A DNA stretch of 35,972 nucleotides from Bifidobacterium sp. (GCA_022640915.1 JALCCT010000013.1:1-35972), one strand, 5' to 3'. Counted from the stretch's first letter, positions 16,707 to 26,980 are shown. Made by a program: numbers and translations. Notes: generated from the sequence alone by a model not told the origin.

Positions 16707-18530
16707 ATGGAAAGCACTGTGGAGCGCGGCGCCGAGGATTCTGGACGTTTGGCCACACTGGTACATACCGCCTACGATGTGCGCACGATACAGGCACTGG
16801 AGCGGCCACTGCTCGAGCGCGGAGTGCCGCTGATGCGCAAGGCTGCCGGGGCTGCAGCACTTATAGCCTCGCACATGCTCGCCCAAGCTGGTCTGGACAT
16901 CGGCGAATCACAGGTTGTGTTGCTCGCCGGCGCCGGCGACAATGGCGGCGACGGCCTGTATGCAGCTGCGGAACTGGCTCGTAACGGGGCTATCGTTACG
17001 GCCATCGCTGTGGGTCGTTCGCTGCATGGGGAGGCGTTCACCGCCTTCGTGCAGGCTGGCGGCAAGATACTGGTACTCGACCCGCAGTCCGACATTCCCG
17101 GATGCGCTTCAGGCTTCAGCGCAGGAGAGGCCGGCGAACGGCTTCGCACAGCCATTACTCTGGCTTCGCAGGCCGATCTGCTACTCGATGCGATGACCGG
17201 TATCGGCATCCAGGGCGCACTACGCGGCATTCCTTCGACCCTGGCGAAGTCCCTAGGGCTCGAGGGCGAGCTGCCGGCAATACCCAATTCGCAGCAGGAC
17301 TATGACCGCGATACGCCCCTAGTACTTGCGATCGATACGCCATCAGGCGTCGGCGTAGACGACGGTACGTTACCCGGACCATATATCCCCGCTGATGCGA
17401 CAGTGATGTTCGGCGCAATGAAGCCCTGCGCGATGCTACCGCCGGCCACATATGCTTGCGGCGCGGTCACGCTAGTGGATTTCAACTTCGATATCGCTGG
17501 GCAACAGCCTGCAATCGAAGCGGTAGATGACGATCTAGCGCGGCAAGCCATCCGACTCCCCCATCTGGACGACGCCAAATACTCGCGCGGCGTCGTCGGA
17601 CTGATCACCGGCTCCACGCGCTTCCCGGGAGCAGGCGTACTGGGCGCTACTGCCGCAGCACGCACGAATACCGGCATGATCCGCTACATGGGGCCACAAC
17701 GGGCGCAGGATATGGTACTGCGCGCACTGCCCGAAGCCGTGATTGGCAAGGGCCGCGTGCAATCGTGGGTTGTCGGGTCCGGCGTGCCGACGGCGAACGC
17801 AGACGAAACCGGCATTGACGTGCAACGCAGTGCCATCGCCGCCTTACTCGCCCACTATTCGACAAGCGATGAGCTGAACGGCGACGACACCGAGCCGAAT
17901 ACCGATATCGCAACAGCTGCCGGGCACAACGGGCCGAGCACCATCGAAGCCTACGACATGCCTGCGCTATGCGTGGATGCAGGGGCGCTTGATCTACTGC
18001 CCACCCATGTTCCACCGCAAGTAGTGATCACCCCGCATGCAGGTGAGCTGGCCGACTTGCTCACCGACCTTGGCGAGGATATCGACCGTGCCCAAGTGCA
18101 AGCCGAGCCATGGCGTTGGGCGCAACGGGCGCATGAGATCACCGGCGCGACCGTGCTGCTCAAAGGCGCCGTCACCATCGTGGTCGGCGATGATGGCGAC
18201 GGCGGCACACGCACGCTAATTTCCGGTTCGGCTCCCGCATGGCTCGCCACCGCTGGCTCCGGCGATGTACTGGCCGGCATCATGGGCGCGCTGCTCGCCC
18301 AGCAAGACGGCCTCCTGCAGAAGGATGCGGCGCTGAAAGTGGCCGCCTCGGCAGCATATCTGCATGGTCTGGCCGCCGGCATAGCCGCCGACAGCGATCA
18401 GCAGGGATGGCATCAGCCGCAGGTGTTCGGCAATCCGCAGGCCGCAACCGAAGACAACGTCGGCCACCCGATCATTGCCTCGGACGTCGTTCGCGCAATC
18501 GACGCAGCTATCGAAGAGCTGTTGTCGTAA
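16707..18530 (+). CDS. nnrD: bifunctional NAD(P)H-hydrate epimerase / dehydratase
   Basis: A fused metabolite-repair enzyme of 607 residues. The N-terminal YjeF_N (NnrE) half has GAGDNGGDGLYAA (75-87), LLLDAMTGIGIQG and the AIDTPSGVGVDDG loop; it epimerises R- and S-NAD(P)HX. The C-terminal NnrD half is ribokinase-like, with GVVGLITGSTRFPGAGVLG, TPHAGELADLL, LLKGAVTIV and ATAGSGDVLAG; it dehydrates S-NAD(P)HX using ADP or ATP. Both halves look intact. The ATG at 16707 follows GGGAGG; an upstream frame to 16536 has no support. An insert of about 30 polar residues (ELNGDDTEPNTDIATAAGHNG) lies in the dehydratase half. It is followed by two hairpin repeats. Confidence 0.93.
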   Translation: MESTVERGAEDSGRLATLVHTAYDVRTIQALERPLLERGVPLMRKAAGAAALIASHMLAQAGLDIGESQVVLLAGAGDNGGDGLYAAAELARNGAIVTAIAVGRSLHGEAFTAFVQAGGKILVLDPQSDIPGCASGFSAGEAGERLRTAITLASQADLLLDAMTGIGIQGALRGIPSTLAKSLGLEGELPAIPNSQQDYDRDTPLVLAIDTPSGVGVDDGTLPGPYIPADATVMFGAMKPCAMLPPATYACGAVTLVDFNFDIAGQQPAIEAVDDDLARQAIRLPHLDDAKYSRGVVGLITGSTRFPGAGVLGATAAARTNTGMIRYMGPQRAQDMVLRALPEAVIGKGRVQSWVVGSGVPTANADETGIDVQRSAIAALLAHYSTSDELNGDDTEPNTDIATAAGHNGPSTIEAYDMPALCVDAGALDLLPTHVPPQVVITPHAGELADLLTDLGEDIDRAQVQAEPWRWAQRAHEITGATVLLKGAVTIVVGDDGDGGTRTLISGSAPAWLATAGSGDVLAGIMGALLAQQDGLLQKDAALKVAASAAYLHGLAAGIAADSDQQGWHQPQVFGNPQAATEDNVGHPIIASDVVRAIDAAIEELLS

Positions 18531-18535
18531 GGCTT

Positions 18536-18573
18536 GGCTCACACTTTTTGAACTAGCCCGAAAAAGTGCGAGC
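18536..18573. repeat. intergenic hairpin repeat, copy 1
   Basis: A 13-bp stem with one mismatch pairs 18537-18549 with 18561-18573. The loop contains AGCCCG. It begins five bases after the nnrD stop. The repeat shares its outer GGCTCACACTTTT and inner AGCCCGAAAAAGTG with copy 2. Confidence 0.75.
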
Positions 18574-18578
18574 GAAAC

Positions 18579-18596
18579 GAACATATCGTGTTCGCT
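18579..18596. repeat. inverted repeat between the hairpin copies
   Basis: CGAACA and TGTTCG flank the centre of ACGAACATATCGTGTTCG. It resembles an SOS dyad, but the half-sites are spaced too far apart for LexA. A related AACATAT...TGTTCGC sequence recurs near 18647-18664. Confidence 0.4.
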
Positions 18597-18666
18597 TTTC
18601 AACTTTAGCCAACGTTGGAATCTGGCCGTTGCTGTGCTCGGAAAATAACATATTCACTGTTCGCTC

Positions 18667-18705
18667 GGCTCACACTTTTCGCAGCAGCCCGAAAAAGTGT
18701 GAGCC
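18667..18705. repeat. intergenic hairpin repeat, copy 2
   Basis: A perfect 13-bp stem GGCTCACACTTTT (18667-18679) pairs with 18693-18705. It is in the same orientation as copy 1 and about 130 bp away. No T-tract follows, so it is not a classical terminator. Confidence 0.75.
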
Positions 18706-18790
18706 ATATCCCCGAATGTCTTCGCCGTGCCCATGCGTTACTCTGGTTCACGGGCGCATTGCGCGATACCACAAGGAATGGAGCGTAACG

Positions 18791-19438
18791 ATGGCCAATA
18801 CCCCTCGAGCGGCCGACGACACGATCACCGATGTGATTTTTGACTTCTGCGGCGTGCTCATCGATTGGCAGTGCCGAGCATGCCTCGAAGGACAATTCCC
18901 CGACGATCTGGTGGACGCAATCTGCGCCGACGACGACCCATATGGCTTCTACCGCTACGAGGACCATATGGATTCGGGCGAAGAGTTCGCTGATCTCATC
19001 GTGCAATATCGCGGGGAATTCGGCGATGACATGGCTCAGGTCTTTAGGTATTACATCGAGCACTACGCCGATTCATTGCCCCGCATGATTCCCGGCTTGA
19101 AAGAGCTGCTCGATGATTTGCGTCACGCAGGCATCGGCTCTTGGGGGCTGACCAACTGGTCGCACGAGACCTTCCACACCGCCTTCGAGCGTTTTCCCCA
19201 GCTCGAAACGCTGCTCGGCGGCACCGTCGTCTCAGGCTTCGAACGCAAGCGTAAGCCACATGCCGACATCTACGAGCTGACACTGCAACGCTTCGGCCTT
19301 AAGGCCAATCGCTGCGCATTCTTCGATGACACTGCTGCCAATGTCACCGGTGCCAATGCCGTCGGTATCCACGGTATGCAGTTCACTGATGCAGGTATGG
19401 CCCGGCGCGATCTGCGACGCCTTGGCGTACGCGTCTAG
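18791..19438 (+). CDS. HAD superfamily (subfamily IA) hydrolase
   Basis: A 215-residue cytoplasmic phosphatase of the HAD superfamily. Motif I is VIFDFCGVLIDW with nucleophile Asp18. The second acid of the DxDx motif is Cys20, as in the YihX-like group where this position is non-acidic. Motif II is LTNWS, the motif III lysine lies in RKRKPHADIY, and motif IV is CAFFDDTAANV. A helical cap (about 40-100) follows motif I. The closest functional group I recognise is alpha-D-glucose-1-phosphate phosphatase-like, but the substrate is not certain. The ATG at 18791 follows a GGAATGGAG ribosome binding site; the longer frame to 18566 runs into the hairpin repeats and is rejected. Confidence 0.85.
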   Translation: MANTPRAADDTITDVIFDFCGVLIDWQCRACLEGQFPDDLVDAICADDDPYGFYRYEDHMDSGEEFADLIVQYRGEFGDDMAQVFRYYIEHYADSLPRMIPGLKELLDDLRHAGIGSWGLTNWSHETFHTAFERFPQLETLLGGTVVSGFERKRKPHADIYELTLQRFGLKANRCAFFDDTAANVTGANAVGIHGMQFTDAGMARRDLRRLGVRV

Positions 19439-19524
19439 CCGGTCCCAAATAGGAAAACTCGATACAATCAGGCCGTCGTTATAAGCAGTCTTTACGTATA
19501 GGCTCGATGCTATACAAGATATTT

Positions 19525-20451
19525 ATGACACTGCTCCAGCTCAAGTACATCGTTAAAATAGTCGAATGCGGCTCTATGAACGAGGCCTCGCATGAACTCT
19601 ATGTATCACAGCCTGCCTTGAGCTCCTCGGTGAAGGAGCTGGAGAACGAACTGCATATCGAGATCTTCACTCGCTCCTCGCAAGGCATTGCACTGACCAT
19701 CGACGGCGCAGAGTTCCTCACTTACGCCCGGCAGGTGCTCGACCAAGCCGCACTGCTTGAGGAACGCTACAGGAACGCGAAGCCGCGCAAGCAGCTATGC
19801 TCCGTCTCCACGCAGCACTACATGTTCGCCGTGGAGGCTTTCGTGGAAATGATCAACTCGACTCAATCTGACGAGTACGAATTCACACTCCGCGAGACCC
19901 GCACAAAGGACATCATCACGCAGGTGGCCAATATGCTCTCTGAAATCGGCATATTGTACCTGTCGGACTTCAACAAGGATGTGATCGGCAAGCTGATGCG
20001 CGGGAAGCATCTGGAGTTCCATCCACTCTTCCGCGCACCGCTTCATGTGTTCATAGCTCGCAGCAACCCGCTCGCCACCAAGCGCAAGGTAACGATGGAT
20101 GACCTCAAGCCCTATCCGTTCATCCAATACGAGCAGGGCGAGGACGGCAGTTTCTACTTCGCCGAGGAGGCGGTCTGGCCGGATTACTCCCCCAAGCAGA
20201 TCAACGTGACCGACCGGGCGACAATCCTCAATTTCATCATCGGCCTCAACGGCTACACCGTGTGCACCGGCATCGACAACGGGGATCTCAACAACGAGAA
20301 GATCGTCACCGTGCCCCTCGAATCCGAGGAAACCATGCTACTGGGCTGGATTGGAAACGAACGCGCCAAACTCTCCAACGCGGCCGAAACTTACCTTGCC
20401 AAGCTGCGCGAAGTCATCGCCTCGCATGGCTACACGCTTATCGACGCTTAA
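19525..20451 (+). CDS. LysR family transcriptional regulator
   Basis: A 308-residue LysR-type regulator. The winged helix-turn-helix is at the N-terminus (LLQLKYIVKIVECGSMNEAS, then LYVSQPALSSSVKELENEL and FTRSSQGIALT), followed by a linker helix and a two-lobed effector domain. The start is placed at ATG 19525, which begins the conserved MTLLQLKYI; an ATG at 19507 is possible. No ribosome binding site precedes either. A -10-like TATACA at 19511-19516 would start transcription at about 19523-19525, so a leaderless mRNA is plausible. No divergent target gene adjoins it, which is unusual for LysR genes, so its regulon is not evident. It converges on gmk. Confidence 0.88.
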   Translation: MTLLQLKYIVKIVECGSMNEASHELYVSQPALSSSVKELENELHIEIFTRSSQGIALTIDGAEFLTYARQVLDQAALLEERYRNAKPRKQLCSVSTQHYMFAVEAFVEMINSTQSDEYEFTLRETRTKDIITQVANMLSEIGILYLSDFNKDVIGKLMRGKHLEFHPLFRAPLHVFIARSNPLATKRKVTMDDLKPYPFIQYEQGEDGSFYFAEEAVWPDYSPKQINVTDRATILNFIIGLNGYTVCTGIDNGDLNNEKIVTVPLESEETMLLGWIGNERAKLSNAAETYLAKLREVIASHGYTLIDA

Positions 20452-20557
20452 AACCCAAGATGTGAATATCGGCACCAGCTTCCCAAGGACGCCTCCGACA
20501 TCAGCGTCGGGCGCTAGGCCGTCGAGGTTGCCATTGCGCAGCTATTCGATATGCAAT

Positions 20558-20580
20558 TGCCGATGCCGTTCGTATCGGCA
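20558..20580. terminator. hairpin between convergent lysR and gmk
   Basis: TGCCGAT (20558-20564) pairs with ATCGGCA (20574-20580) across a nine-base loop. It lies between two convergent genes and could serve both, but it lacks T-tracts. The remaining intergenic DNA shows no other feature. Confidence 0.3.
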
Positions 20581-20648
20581 TGGAACCCTGCACACCGCAA
20601 CCTCGCGGAGGTCTCGCCGCGGCACGAACCGCAAGGCATGCTGCCACA

Positions 20649-21314
20649 CTACCGTTCGAGCCCATATTCCTTGGCAATGATCGCCCAGAGATCTTCTGCA
20701 CACTGTTTGACGGTGTTATTGACAATGGTCACATCGAATTCGTGCTCCGAAGCGAGTTCCAGTTTCGCAGTTTCAAGCCGTTTGCGCCGCTGTTCTTCAT
20801 TTTCGGTGCCTCGGCCGATCAGACGCCGTACCAGTTCGTCATAACTTGGCGGGGCGATGAATACATAAACGACGTCCAGCCCCATGCTTGCGGCTTTGTC
20901 CTTGACCCTTCGGGCACCCTGCAAGTCGATTTCGAGGATTGTGGGCGTGTTTTTGGCCATATGGTCGAGCACAGGCTGCAGCGGCGTGCCGTAATGCGCC
21001 ATATTGTGCACGACAGCGGTTTCGAGGAACCAGCCGTCGGCCTCTTTTTGGAGAAAATCCCGCTCAGACATGAACCAGTAATTACGCCCATTGACCTCGC
21101 CAGGGCGCGGCGCGCGCGTAGTAGCGGAGACAGACACCCAGACCTCGGGGTGATGCGCCCTGAGCTCGGCTTCGACGGTGCCCTTGCCCACGGCGGTAGG
21201 GCCGGTTAAGACGATCAGACGGCCACTGCTACCCATGCCGACCTGGCGATTCGCCTTGCTTCCACCGTTTGTATCCACCTCATGCATGTATGGATCTTCA
21301 GTTCCTGTCGTCAT
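20649..21314 (-). CDS. gmk: guanylate kinase
   Basis: A 221-residue cytoplasmic kinase that makes GDP from GMP with ATP. The P-loop is GPTAVGKGT (about 38-46). The GMP-binding block VSATTRAPRPGEVNGRNYWF and the VVHNMAHYGTP, EIDLQGARRV and IGRGTENEEQRRKRL motifs follow. About 30 residues precede the kinase fold, a modest extension. The ATG at 21314 overlaps the pyrF 3' end by 17 bases and has GAGGAGG upstream; longer frames within pyrF are rejected. It is the last gene of the efp-nusB-carA-carB-pyrF-gmk run, matching the carAB-pyrF-gmk order of actinobacteria such as Mycobacterium. Confidence 0.96.
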   Translation of the reverse strand: MTTGTEDPYMHEVDTNGGSKANRQVGMGSSGRLIVLTGPTAVGKGTVEAELRAHHPEVWVSVSATTRAPRPGEVNGRNYWFMSERDFLQKEADGWFLETAVVHNMAHYGTPLQPVLDHMAKNTPTILEIDLQGARRVKDKAASMGLDVVYVFIAPPSYDELVRRLIGRGTENEEQRRKRLETAKLELASEHEFDVTIVNNTVKQCAEDLWAIIAKEYGLER

Positions 21315-22245
21315 CGTCCTGACCCTCCTCGGTCGCCTCCAACAATGCCTGGCGTATGTCCAACGCGATGGACTCAGTGGCCTGTGACAATTCGGAGATA
21401 TCCGGCCCGTGCGAGGCGATAAAGCGCGACACCGTGACCAGCACATTGCCTTTGGTCCCGCGGAATACGGTTTTGAGATCATTGGCCTCAGCACCCTGCC
21501 AGCCGTATCCGGGCGATAGAATCGGTCCGGAGAAGCTGGCCGGATCTACGCCACTCTGCTTCATCCACTGGCCTATGGTCGCGCCGATGATCAGTCCGAC
21601 CGAGCCCATGCCATCGATACCCTCGTTGAATTTCTGTGCACAACCAGCAATGCCGTAGGCCACGGTCTGGCCTTGATATTCACCGCTCTGCCGGATAGCG
21701 GTCTGCAGGCTCGCGCCTTCCTTATTCGAGGTGAGCGAAGCCACAAACACACCGCGGCCATTGTTGAGCGCCTCGTTCACCAGCGGAGTGATCGAACGCG
21801 CGCCGTAATACGGCAACAGGGTGATCGCGTCGGCAGACATGGGCGAATCAGGTTTGAAGTAGGCGTCGGAAAGCGCGGAGATCGTGGTTGGCAAACCACC
21901 ACGAAGGCAGTCGACGATGGTGATGATGTTCATCTGCCGCGCAGCATAGAGCACGCGTTCAAGCGCCGCAAAACCCTTGGAGCCGTAGCGTTCGAACATC
22001 GAAGTCTGGAACTTGACAGCAGCGGCTCTGCCGCGTGACGCCTGCAGCATACGCATCGAAAACATCTCGGCGCCGCCCGCGTCTACGTTGTACCCCCAGT
22101 TGGTCAAAATCTTGCGATGAGGATCGATTCCGATGCATAAGGGGCCGTATTGCGCCATTGAGTCGCTCAACCGCAATCCGAAGCTGGAGCGCACCTCAGC
22201 GCTCTCCTCCTGGCTGGGATTTTGGCCCGGGAGCACAGAAGTCAT
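21298..22245 (-). CDS. pyrF: orotidine 5'-phosphate decarboxylase-like protein, active site degenerate
   Basis: A 315-residue type-2 orotidine-5'-phosphate decarboxylase homologue. The family converts OMP to UMP. Conserved parts include [10 protein letters not shown] (34-43), [12 protein letters not shown] (77-88), [24 protein letters not shown] and [12 protein letters not shown]. The catalytic signature, normally DAKRGDIG, reads DCLRGGLP at 112-119 (21889-21912). The catalytic Lys is Leu114 and the second Asp is Gly117, so decarboxylation would be expected to fail. The frame is intact, so it is not an ordinary pseudogene. It overlaps carB by ATGA and gmk by 17 bases. A separate functional pyrF may exist elsewhere, as bifidobacterial genomes often carry another pyrimidine cluster. 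Confidence 0.85.
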   Translation of the reverse strand: MTSVLPGQNPSQEESAEVRSSFGLRLSDSMAQYGPLCIGIDPHRKILTNWGYNVDAGGAEMFSMRMLQASRGRAAAVKFQTSMFERYGSKGFAALERVLYAARQMNIITIVDCLRGGLPTTISALSDAYFKPDSPMSADAITLLPYYGARSITPLVNEALNNGRGVFVASLTSNKEGASLQTAIRQSGEYQGQTVAYGIAGCAQKFNEGIDGMGSVGLIIGATIGQWMKQSGVDPASFSGPILSPGYGWQGAEANDLKTVFRGTKGNVLVTVSRFIASHGPDISELSQATESIALDIRQALLEATEEGQDDDDRN

Positions 22246-25200
22246 TGCGCACCGTGGCCTTCCGCAACATCACCCGGCACGTCGTTGCTCTCCACATCGT
22301 TGCTCTCCATAGCGAACAGCTGATGGGCATGCTCCTGAATGCTCATGATCTGATAGTCATCCTTCTTGACCGCTTCGATCGCCATGAGCACAGCCGAGAA
22401 CTCGGTCATGGTGGTGAACTGCGGCAAGTCGGCGGCAATGGCGGCCGCTCGGATCGAATAGCCGTCGGAACGCGAGCCACGCGAATTCGGTGTATTGAGG
22501 ATCATATCGATCGTGCCGTCTTCGATGAGATCAACGACGTTCTTGCCGACGCCTCCTTCAGCATGTTCAATCGAGGCCGGAGCGTCGGGAACAGTGTCCA
22601 CGCGAGTCGAGATTTTGTCGACGATCTTCGAATCGATGCCGTAACGACGCAGCACGGAGGCGGTGCCTTCAGTCGCCCAAATAGTGAAACCGAGCTCAAT
22701 GAGTCGCACAGCCATCAACGGCAGCTGGCGCTTGTCGGCATCGTTGACTGACAGGAACGCATTGCCGGAAGTCGGCAGGCCGCCCGCGTAGGCTGCCAGC
22801 TGGCTTTTGGCGAAAGCGTGCGGGAAATCGCGGTCAAAGCCCATGACTTCACCGGTTGAACGCATCTCCGGTCCGAGCAGCACATCGACAGTTTTGCCCA
22901 CCGGAGTGCGGAATCGCTTGAACGGCAGCACGGATTCCTTGACAGCAACCTGCTGACCGGGACGAATGATGCCACCGTCGCCCTTAGGCAGCAGCAAACC
23001 GTTCGCCCGCTGCTGGGCAATGGTCTCCCCCACGACGATACGAGCGGCGGCCTTGGCCAATGCCACGCCGGTCGCCTTGGAGGCAAAGGGCACGGTACGT
23101 GAGGCTCGTGGATTGGCCTCGATCACGTACAGTGTGTTCGCCATGAATGCGTACTGTACGTTGATGAGCCCCCGCACGCCACAGCCTTGCGCGATCGAGA
23201 GCGTCGCCGCGCGCAGGCGTCTCATCTGATCGTCAGAGAGCGTGCTTGGCGGCAGCGTACAGGCGGCATCGCCGGAGTGCACGCCAGCCTCCTCGACATG
23301 CTCCATAATGCCGCCGATGTAAAGCTCATCGCCGTCAAAGAGAGCATCAACGTCGATTTCGATGGCGTCTTGCAGGAACTTGTCAATAAGCAGCGGCGAT
23401 GGCAGCCGACCCGACACCACTGTGTCAGCCTTGGCTTCGTCGAGAGCGCGATTGACGTATTTTTCGAGCTGCGTATCATCGTACACAATTTCCATGCCAC
23501 GTCCGCCGAGCACGTAGCTCGGGCGCACGAGCACCGGGTAGCCGATCTCGTGGGCGGCATCGCGAGCTTCGTCAAGGTTCTGTGCGGTGCCATAGCGCGG
23601 CGCGTTCAGGTGCTCGCGGCGCAATACTTCACCGAAAAGCTCGCGGTTCTCCGCCAGATCAATGCTTTCGGGCGAGGTGCCTAGAATCGGCACACCAGCA
23701 GCTTTCAAGCGTGCAGCCAGCGAGAGCGGGGTTTGACCGCCAAGCTGCACTATGACACCCTTGACCGGACCCATCTTCTTCTCGGCCGCATAGATCTCCA
23801 TCACGTCTTCAAAAGTCAACGGTTCGAAGTACAGCCGGTCCGACATGTCGTAATCGGTGGAAACGGTTTCCGGATTGCAGTTGACCATGATGGTGTCATA
23901 GTTCTTGCCCAGTTCCTGCACCGCGTGCACGCAGGTGTAGTCGAATTCGATGCCCTGGCCAATGCGGTTAGGACCGGAGCCCAGGATGATCACCGCTTCG
24001 CGGCTTCGCGAACGCAGTTCGCTTTCGTCTGCGTAGCAGGAGTAGTAGTACGGCGTGAGCGCATCGAATTCAGCGGCACACGTGTCGACAGTCTTGTAGA
24101 CCGGGCGCAGGCCGTAATTCCAGCGCAGCTCGCGCACCGTATTCTCCCCCTCGTCGCCGAGATTGCGCAAATGCGCGATCTGCAAGTCGGACAGGCCGGC
24201 TAACTTGGCCTTTTTAAGCAGCCGCGCGTCAAGCGTTTCGGCTTCGCGCACCTGCATAGCGGTCTGATTGATGAGCGCCAGCTGCCTGACGAACCACGGA
24301 TCGATCTTGGTTGCGTCGAAGATCTGCTCCTCACTCGCGCCGCCCCATAACGCCCGTTGTACTTGCAGGTAGCGTTGCTCGGTCGGCGTGGCCATCTTCC
24401 CGAGCAGTTCGGCGACTTCTTGCTCGCCGGGCCGCTCGCCGTCCCAGCTAAAGCCGAGGTGACGTTTGTCGATGGAGCGCAACGCTTTGCCCAATGATTC
24501 CTGGAAATTGCCAGCCAAGGCCATGGCCTCGCCCACGGATTTCATCGATGTGGTGAGCAGCGGGTCAGCTCCCGGGAACTTCTCAAAGGCGAAGCGCGGC
24601 ACCTTGGTTACCACGTAGTCAATAGTCGGCTCGAAACTGGCCGGGGTCGATTGGGTGATGTCGTTGCGGATCTCGTCGAGCGTGTAGCCCAGCGCCAGTT
24701 TGGCAGCGATCTTGGCGATCGGGAATCCAGTGGCCTTCGAGGCCAGGGCTGAGGAACGGGACACGCGCGGGTTCATCTCGATGACAATCATGCGGCCGTT
24801 CTTGGGATTAACGGCGAACTGGATATTGCAGCCGCCGGTCTCCACACCGACACCGCGGATGATGGCAATGCCGAGGTCACGCATGCGCTGGTATTCGCGA
24901 TCGGTCAGGGTGAACACAGGTGCAACAGTGATCGAATCGCCAGTGTGCACGCCCACCGGATCGACGTTCTCGATCGGGCAGACAACCACGACATTGTCAT
25001 TCTTGTCGCGCATCAGCTCGAGTTCGTATTCTTTCCAGCCTTCAATGCCTTCCTCAACAAGCACTTCGTTGGTCGGTGAATAGTGAATGCCCGCTCCTGC
25101 GATGCGGTGCAGCTCTTCGTGATTGTGCGCGATGCCAGATCCCAGGCCACCCATGGTGAAGCTGGGCCGGATGACTACCGGATAGCCAAGCGTATCGACG

Positions 25201-25673
25201 ATGCGATCCACCTCATCCAAGGTGTGGGCGACGGCCGAACGAGCGGATTCTCCGCCGACCGCATCCACGACCTTCTTGAACTGCTCGCGATCTTCGCCGC
25301 GGTTGATCGCTTCGAGCGAGGCGCCGATCAGCTCGACATGGTATTGCTCGAGGATTCCAGCTTCGCCCAGCGCCACCGCCGCATTCAATGCGGTCTGGCC
25401 ACCCAAGGTCGGCAGCAAGGCGTCGGGACGCTCCTTGGCGATGATGCGTTCGAGGATTGGCGTGGCGATCGGCTCGATATAAGTGGCATCAGCCATTTCC
25501 GGGTCAGTCATGATGGTCGCCGGATTCGAGTTGACCAGAATAACGCGGATGCCTTCCTCGCGCAGAACCCGGCACGCCTGAGTGCCGGAATAGTCGAATT
25601 CAGCGGCCTGCCCGATAACAATCGGGCCGGAGCCGATGACCATGACGGATGAGATGTCGGTGCGCTTAGGCAT
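22242..25673 (-). CDS. carB: carbamoyl-phosphate synthase large subunit
   Basis: The 1143-residue synthetase subunit, which makes carbamoyl phosphate from bicarbonate, ammonia and two ATP for pyrimidine and arginine synthesis. Two homologous ATP-grasp halves are present: [19 protein letters not shown] opens the first and [19 protein letters not shown] the second. [11 protein letters not shown] and [12 protein letters not shown] mark the carboxy-phosphate and carbamoyl-phosphate sites. A C-terminal MGS-like allosteric domain has [19 protein letters not shown]. The tail holds a short ESNDV duplication. The ATG at 25673 overlaps the carA stop by eight bases; an in-frame GTG at 25685 is the alternative. 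It overlaps pyrF by four bases, so carA-carB-pyrF are translationally coupled. Confidence 0.98.
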   Translation of the reverse strand: MPKRTDISSVMVIGSGPIVIGQAAEFDYSGTQACRVLREEGIRVILVNSNPATIMTDPEMADATYIEPIATPILERIIAKERPDALLPTLGGQTALNAAVALGEAGILEQYHVELIGASLEAINRGEDREQFKKVVDAVGGESARSAVAHTLDEVDRIVDTLGYPVVIRPSFTMGGLGSGIAHNHEELHRIAGAGIHYSPTNEVLVEEGIEGWKEYELELMRDKNDNVVVVCPIENVDPVGVHTGDSITVAPVFTLTDREYQRMRDLGIAIIRGVGVETGGCNIQFAVNPKNGRMIVIEMNPRVSRSSALASKATGFPIAKIAAKLALGYTLDEIRNDITQSTPASFEPTIDYVVTKVPRFAFEKFPGADPLLTTSMKSVGEAMALAGNFQESLGKALRSIDKRHLGFSWDGERPGEQEVAELLGKMATPTEQRYLQVQRALWGGASEEQIFDATKIDPWFVRQLALINQTAMQVREAETLDARLLKKAKLAGLSDLQIAHLRNLGDEGENTVRELRWNYGLRPVYKTVDTCAAEFDALTPYYYSCYADESELRSRSREAVIILGSGPNRIGQGIEFDYTCVHAVQELGKNYDTIMVNCNPETVSTDYDMSDRLYFEPLTFEDVMEIYAAEKKMGPVKGVIVQLGGQTPLSLAARLKAAGVPILGTSPESIDLAENRELFGEVLRREHLNAPRYGTAQNLDEARDAAHEIGYPVLVRPSYVLGGRGMEIVYDDTQLEKYVNRALDEAKADTVVSGRLPSPLLIDKFLQDAIEIDVDALFDGDELYIGGIMEHVEEAGVHSGDAACTLPPSTLSDDQMRRLRAATLSIAQGCGVRGLINVQYAFMANTLYVIEANPRASRTVPFASKATGVALAKAAARIVVGETIAQQRANGLLLPKGDGGIIRPGQQVAVKESVLPFKRFRTPVGKTVDVLLGPEMRSTGEVMGFDRDFPHAFAKSQLAAYAGGLPTSGNAFLSVNDADKRQLPLMAVRLIELGFTIWATEGTASVLRRYGIDSKIVDKISTRVDTVPDAPASIEHAEGGVGKNVVDLIEDGTIDMILNTPNSRGSRSDGYSIRAAAIAADLPQFTTMTEFSAVLMAIEAVKKDDYQIMSIQEHAHQLFAMESNDVESNDVPGDVAEGHGAQ

Positions 25674-26889
25674 GGAGGGGTTCACCTTTCCTGGCGGAGG
25701 CCATAAGTTCCACGAAACGGTCGAACAGGTATGCGGCGTCGTGCGGGCCTGCTGCCGCTTCGGGATGGTATTGCACGGAGAACGCCGGGATGTCGAGGCA
25801 TTGCAGGCCTTCGACCACGTTATCGTTCAAATCGATATGGGAGACGAACACGCGGCCGAATTCACCCTCACCATAGGGCGATAGCACGGTTTCACCGATT
25901 GGCGCGTCAACGGCAAACCCGTGGTTCTGCGTCGTGATCTCGACCTTGCCGGTGGTCATGTCTTTGACCGGACGATTCGAGCCTCGATGCCCGAATTTGA
26001 GCTTGTATGTGCCAAAGCCCAAGGCACGGCCAAACAGCTGGTTGCCGAAGCAGATGCCGAAAAAGGGGTAGCCGACTTTGAGTACCTTGCGCAACAAGTC
26101 AACCACCGGATCGGACTGTTCAGGATCGCCTGGGCCATTCGAGAAGAAGACACCGTCAGGGTTCAATGCTTCGATCTGTTCGAACGTGATGGTCGAAGGT
26201 ACAACGTGTACGCGGCAACCGCGCTCGGCCAAGCGGTGCGGGGTCATGCCTTTGATGCCGAGATCTACCGCGGCGACGGTGAAGAGTGGCTCCTTGCCTG
26301 CGAGCTCCCCCGCCGGTTCGATGGTGTAGCCCGTGTCGGTGCTGACCTCGTCATACAGGCTCAGGCCCTTCATCGGCGGAGTTTGCCTGACCTGCGCAAG
26401 CAGTGAATCGACACTGCGCAGCAGACGGGTCGCTGGATCCTTGAGCGCATCTCCGGAGAAGATGCCTGCGCGCATCACGCCCGCCGAACGCAGGTGGCGT
26501 ACCAATTTTCTCGTGTCAATGCGACTGATACCTACGACGCCCCGGGATGCGAGGCTGTCGTCGAGACTGCCCGACGCCCTCCAGTTGCTCACGTTGGGGC
26601 TGGGCTCGCGCACGACATACCCCGCGACCCAGATACGCGAGGATTCCGGATCTTCGTCGTTGACCCCGGTGTCGCCGATATGCGGGAAAGTCTGCACGAC
26701 TATCTGCCGGTCGTAGCTGGGGTCGGTGAGCGTCTCCTGATACCCGGTCATACTGGTGGAGAAAACGATCTCGGCGCAGGTAGAGCCAAGCGCTCCATAT
26801 GGGTCGCCGACATACACCTGCCCGTCTTCCAGAACGAGTACGGCATCGGATGATGAGAAGCTGCTGGCCACGGAATCGTTCTGGTTCAC
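25666..26889 (-). CDS. carA: carbamoyl-phosphate synthase small subunit
   Basis: A 407-residue glutaminase subunit that supplies ammonia to CarB. The N-terminal CPSase domain has [18 protein letters not shown] and [10 protein letters not shown]. The class I glutamine amidotransferase domain has SNGPGDPEQ, the nucleophile Cys280 in GICFGNQL (Phe-Gly-Asn where GICLGHQL is usual), and His375 and Glu377 in [12 protein letters not shown]. The start is taken as GTG 26889, five bases after AGGGG; a TTG one codon earlier is too close to it. It follows nusB by 91 bp and overlaps carB by eight bases. Confidence 0.97.
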   Translation of the reverse strand: MNQNDSVASSFSSSDAVLVLEDGQVYVGDPYGALGSTCAEIVFSTSMTGYQETLTDPSYDRQIVVQTFPHIGDTGVNDEDPESSRIWVAGYVVREPSPNVSNWRASGSLDDSLASRGVVGISRIDTRKLVRHLRSAGVMRAGIFSGDALKDPATRLLRSVDSLLAQVRQTPPMKGLSLYDEVSTDTGYTIEPAGELAGKEPLFTVAAVDLGIKGMTPHRLAERGCRVHVVPSTITFEQIEALNPDGVFFSNGPGDPEQSDPVVDLLRKVLKVGYPFFGICFGNQLFGRALGFGTYKLKFGHRGSNRPVKDMTTGKVEITTQNHGFAVDAPIGETVLSPYGEGEFGRVFVSHIDLNDNVVEGLQCLDIPAFSVQYHPEAAAGPHDAAYLFDRFVELMASARKGEPLHA

Positions 26890-26980
26890 CAAAACCCCTT
26901 TTCCCTTGGGTTCGTTTGGAACCCAAGATTAGTGGCCGGTTGGGACTCGCGGCCCGGCCGTGTGCCGCTGTCGGGTTATG

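Noticed and set aside
18579..18596. LexA-like box CGAAC...GTTCG
   Set aside because: The half-sites are separated by more than the four bases LexA requires, and it lies among repeats.
18835..18860. Cys in place of the second Asp of HAD motif I (18791-19438)
   Set aside because: The YihX-like subfamily normally lacks an acid here, so it does not imply inactivity.
20470..20648. Protein-like open reading (EVAIAQLFDMQLPMPFVSAW) between lysR and gmk
   Set aside because: No start with a ribosome binding site and no recognised homology. It continues into gmk antisense, so it is more likely a shadow.
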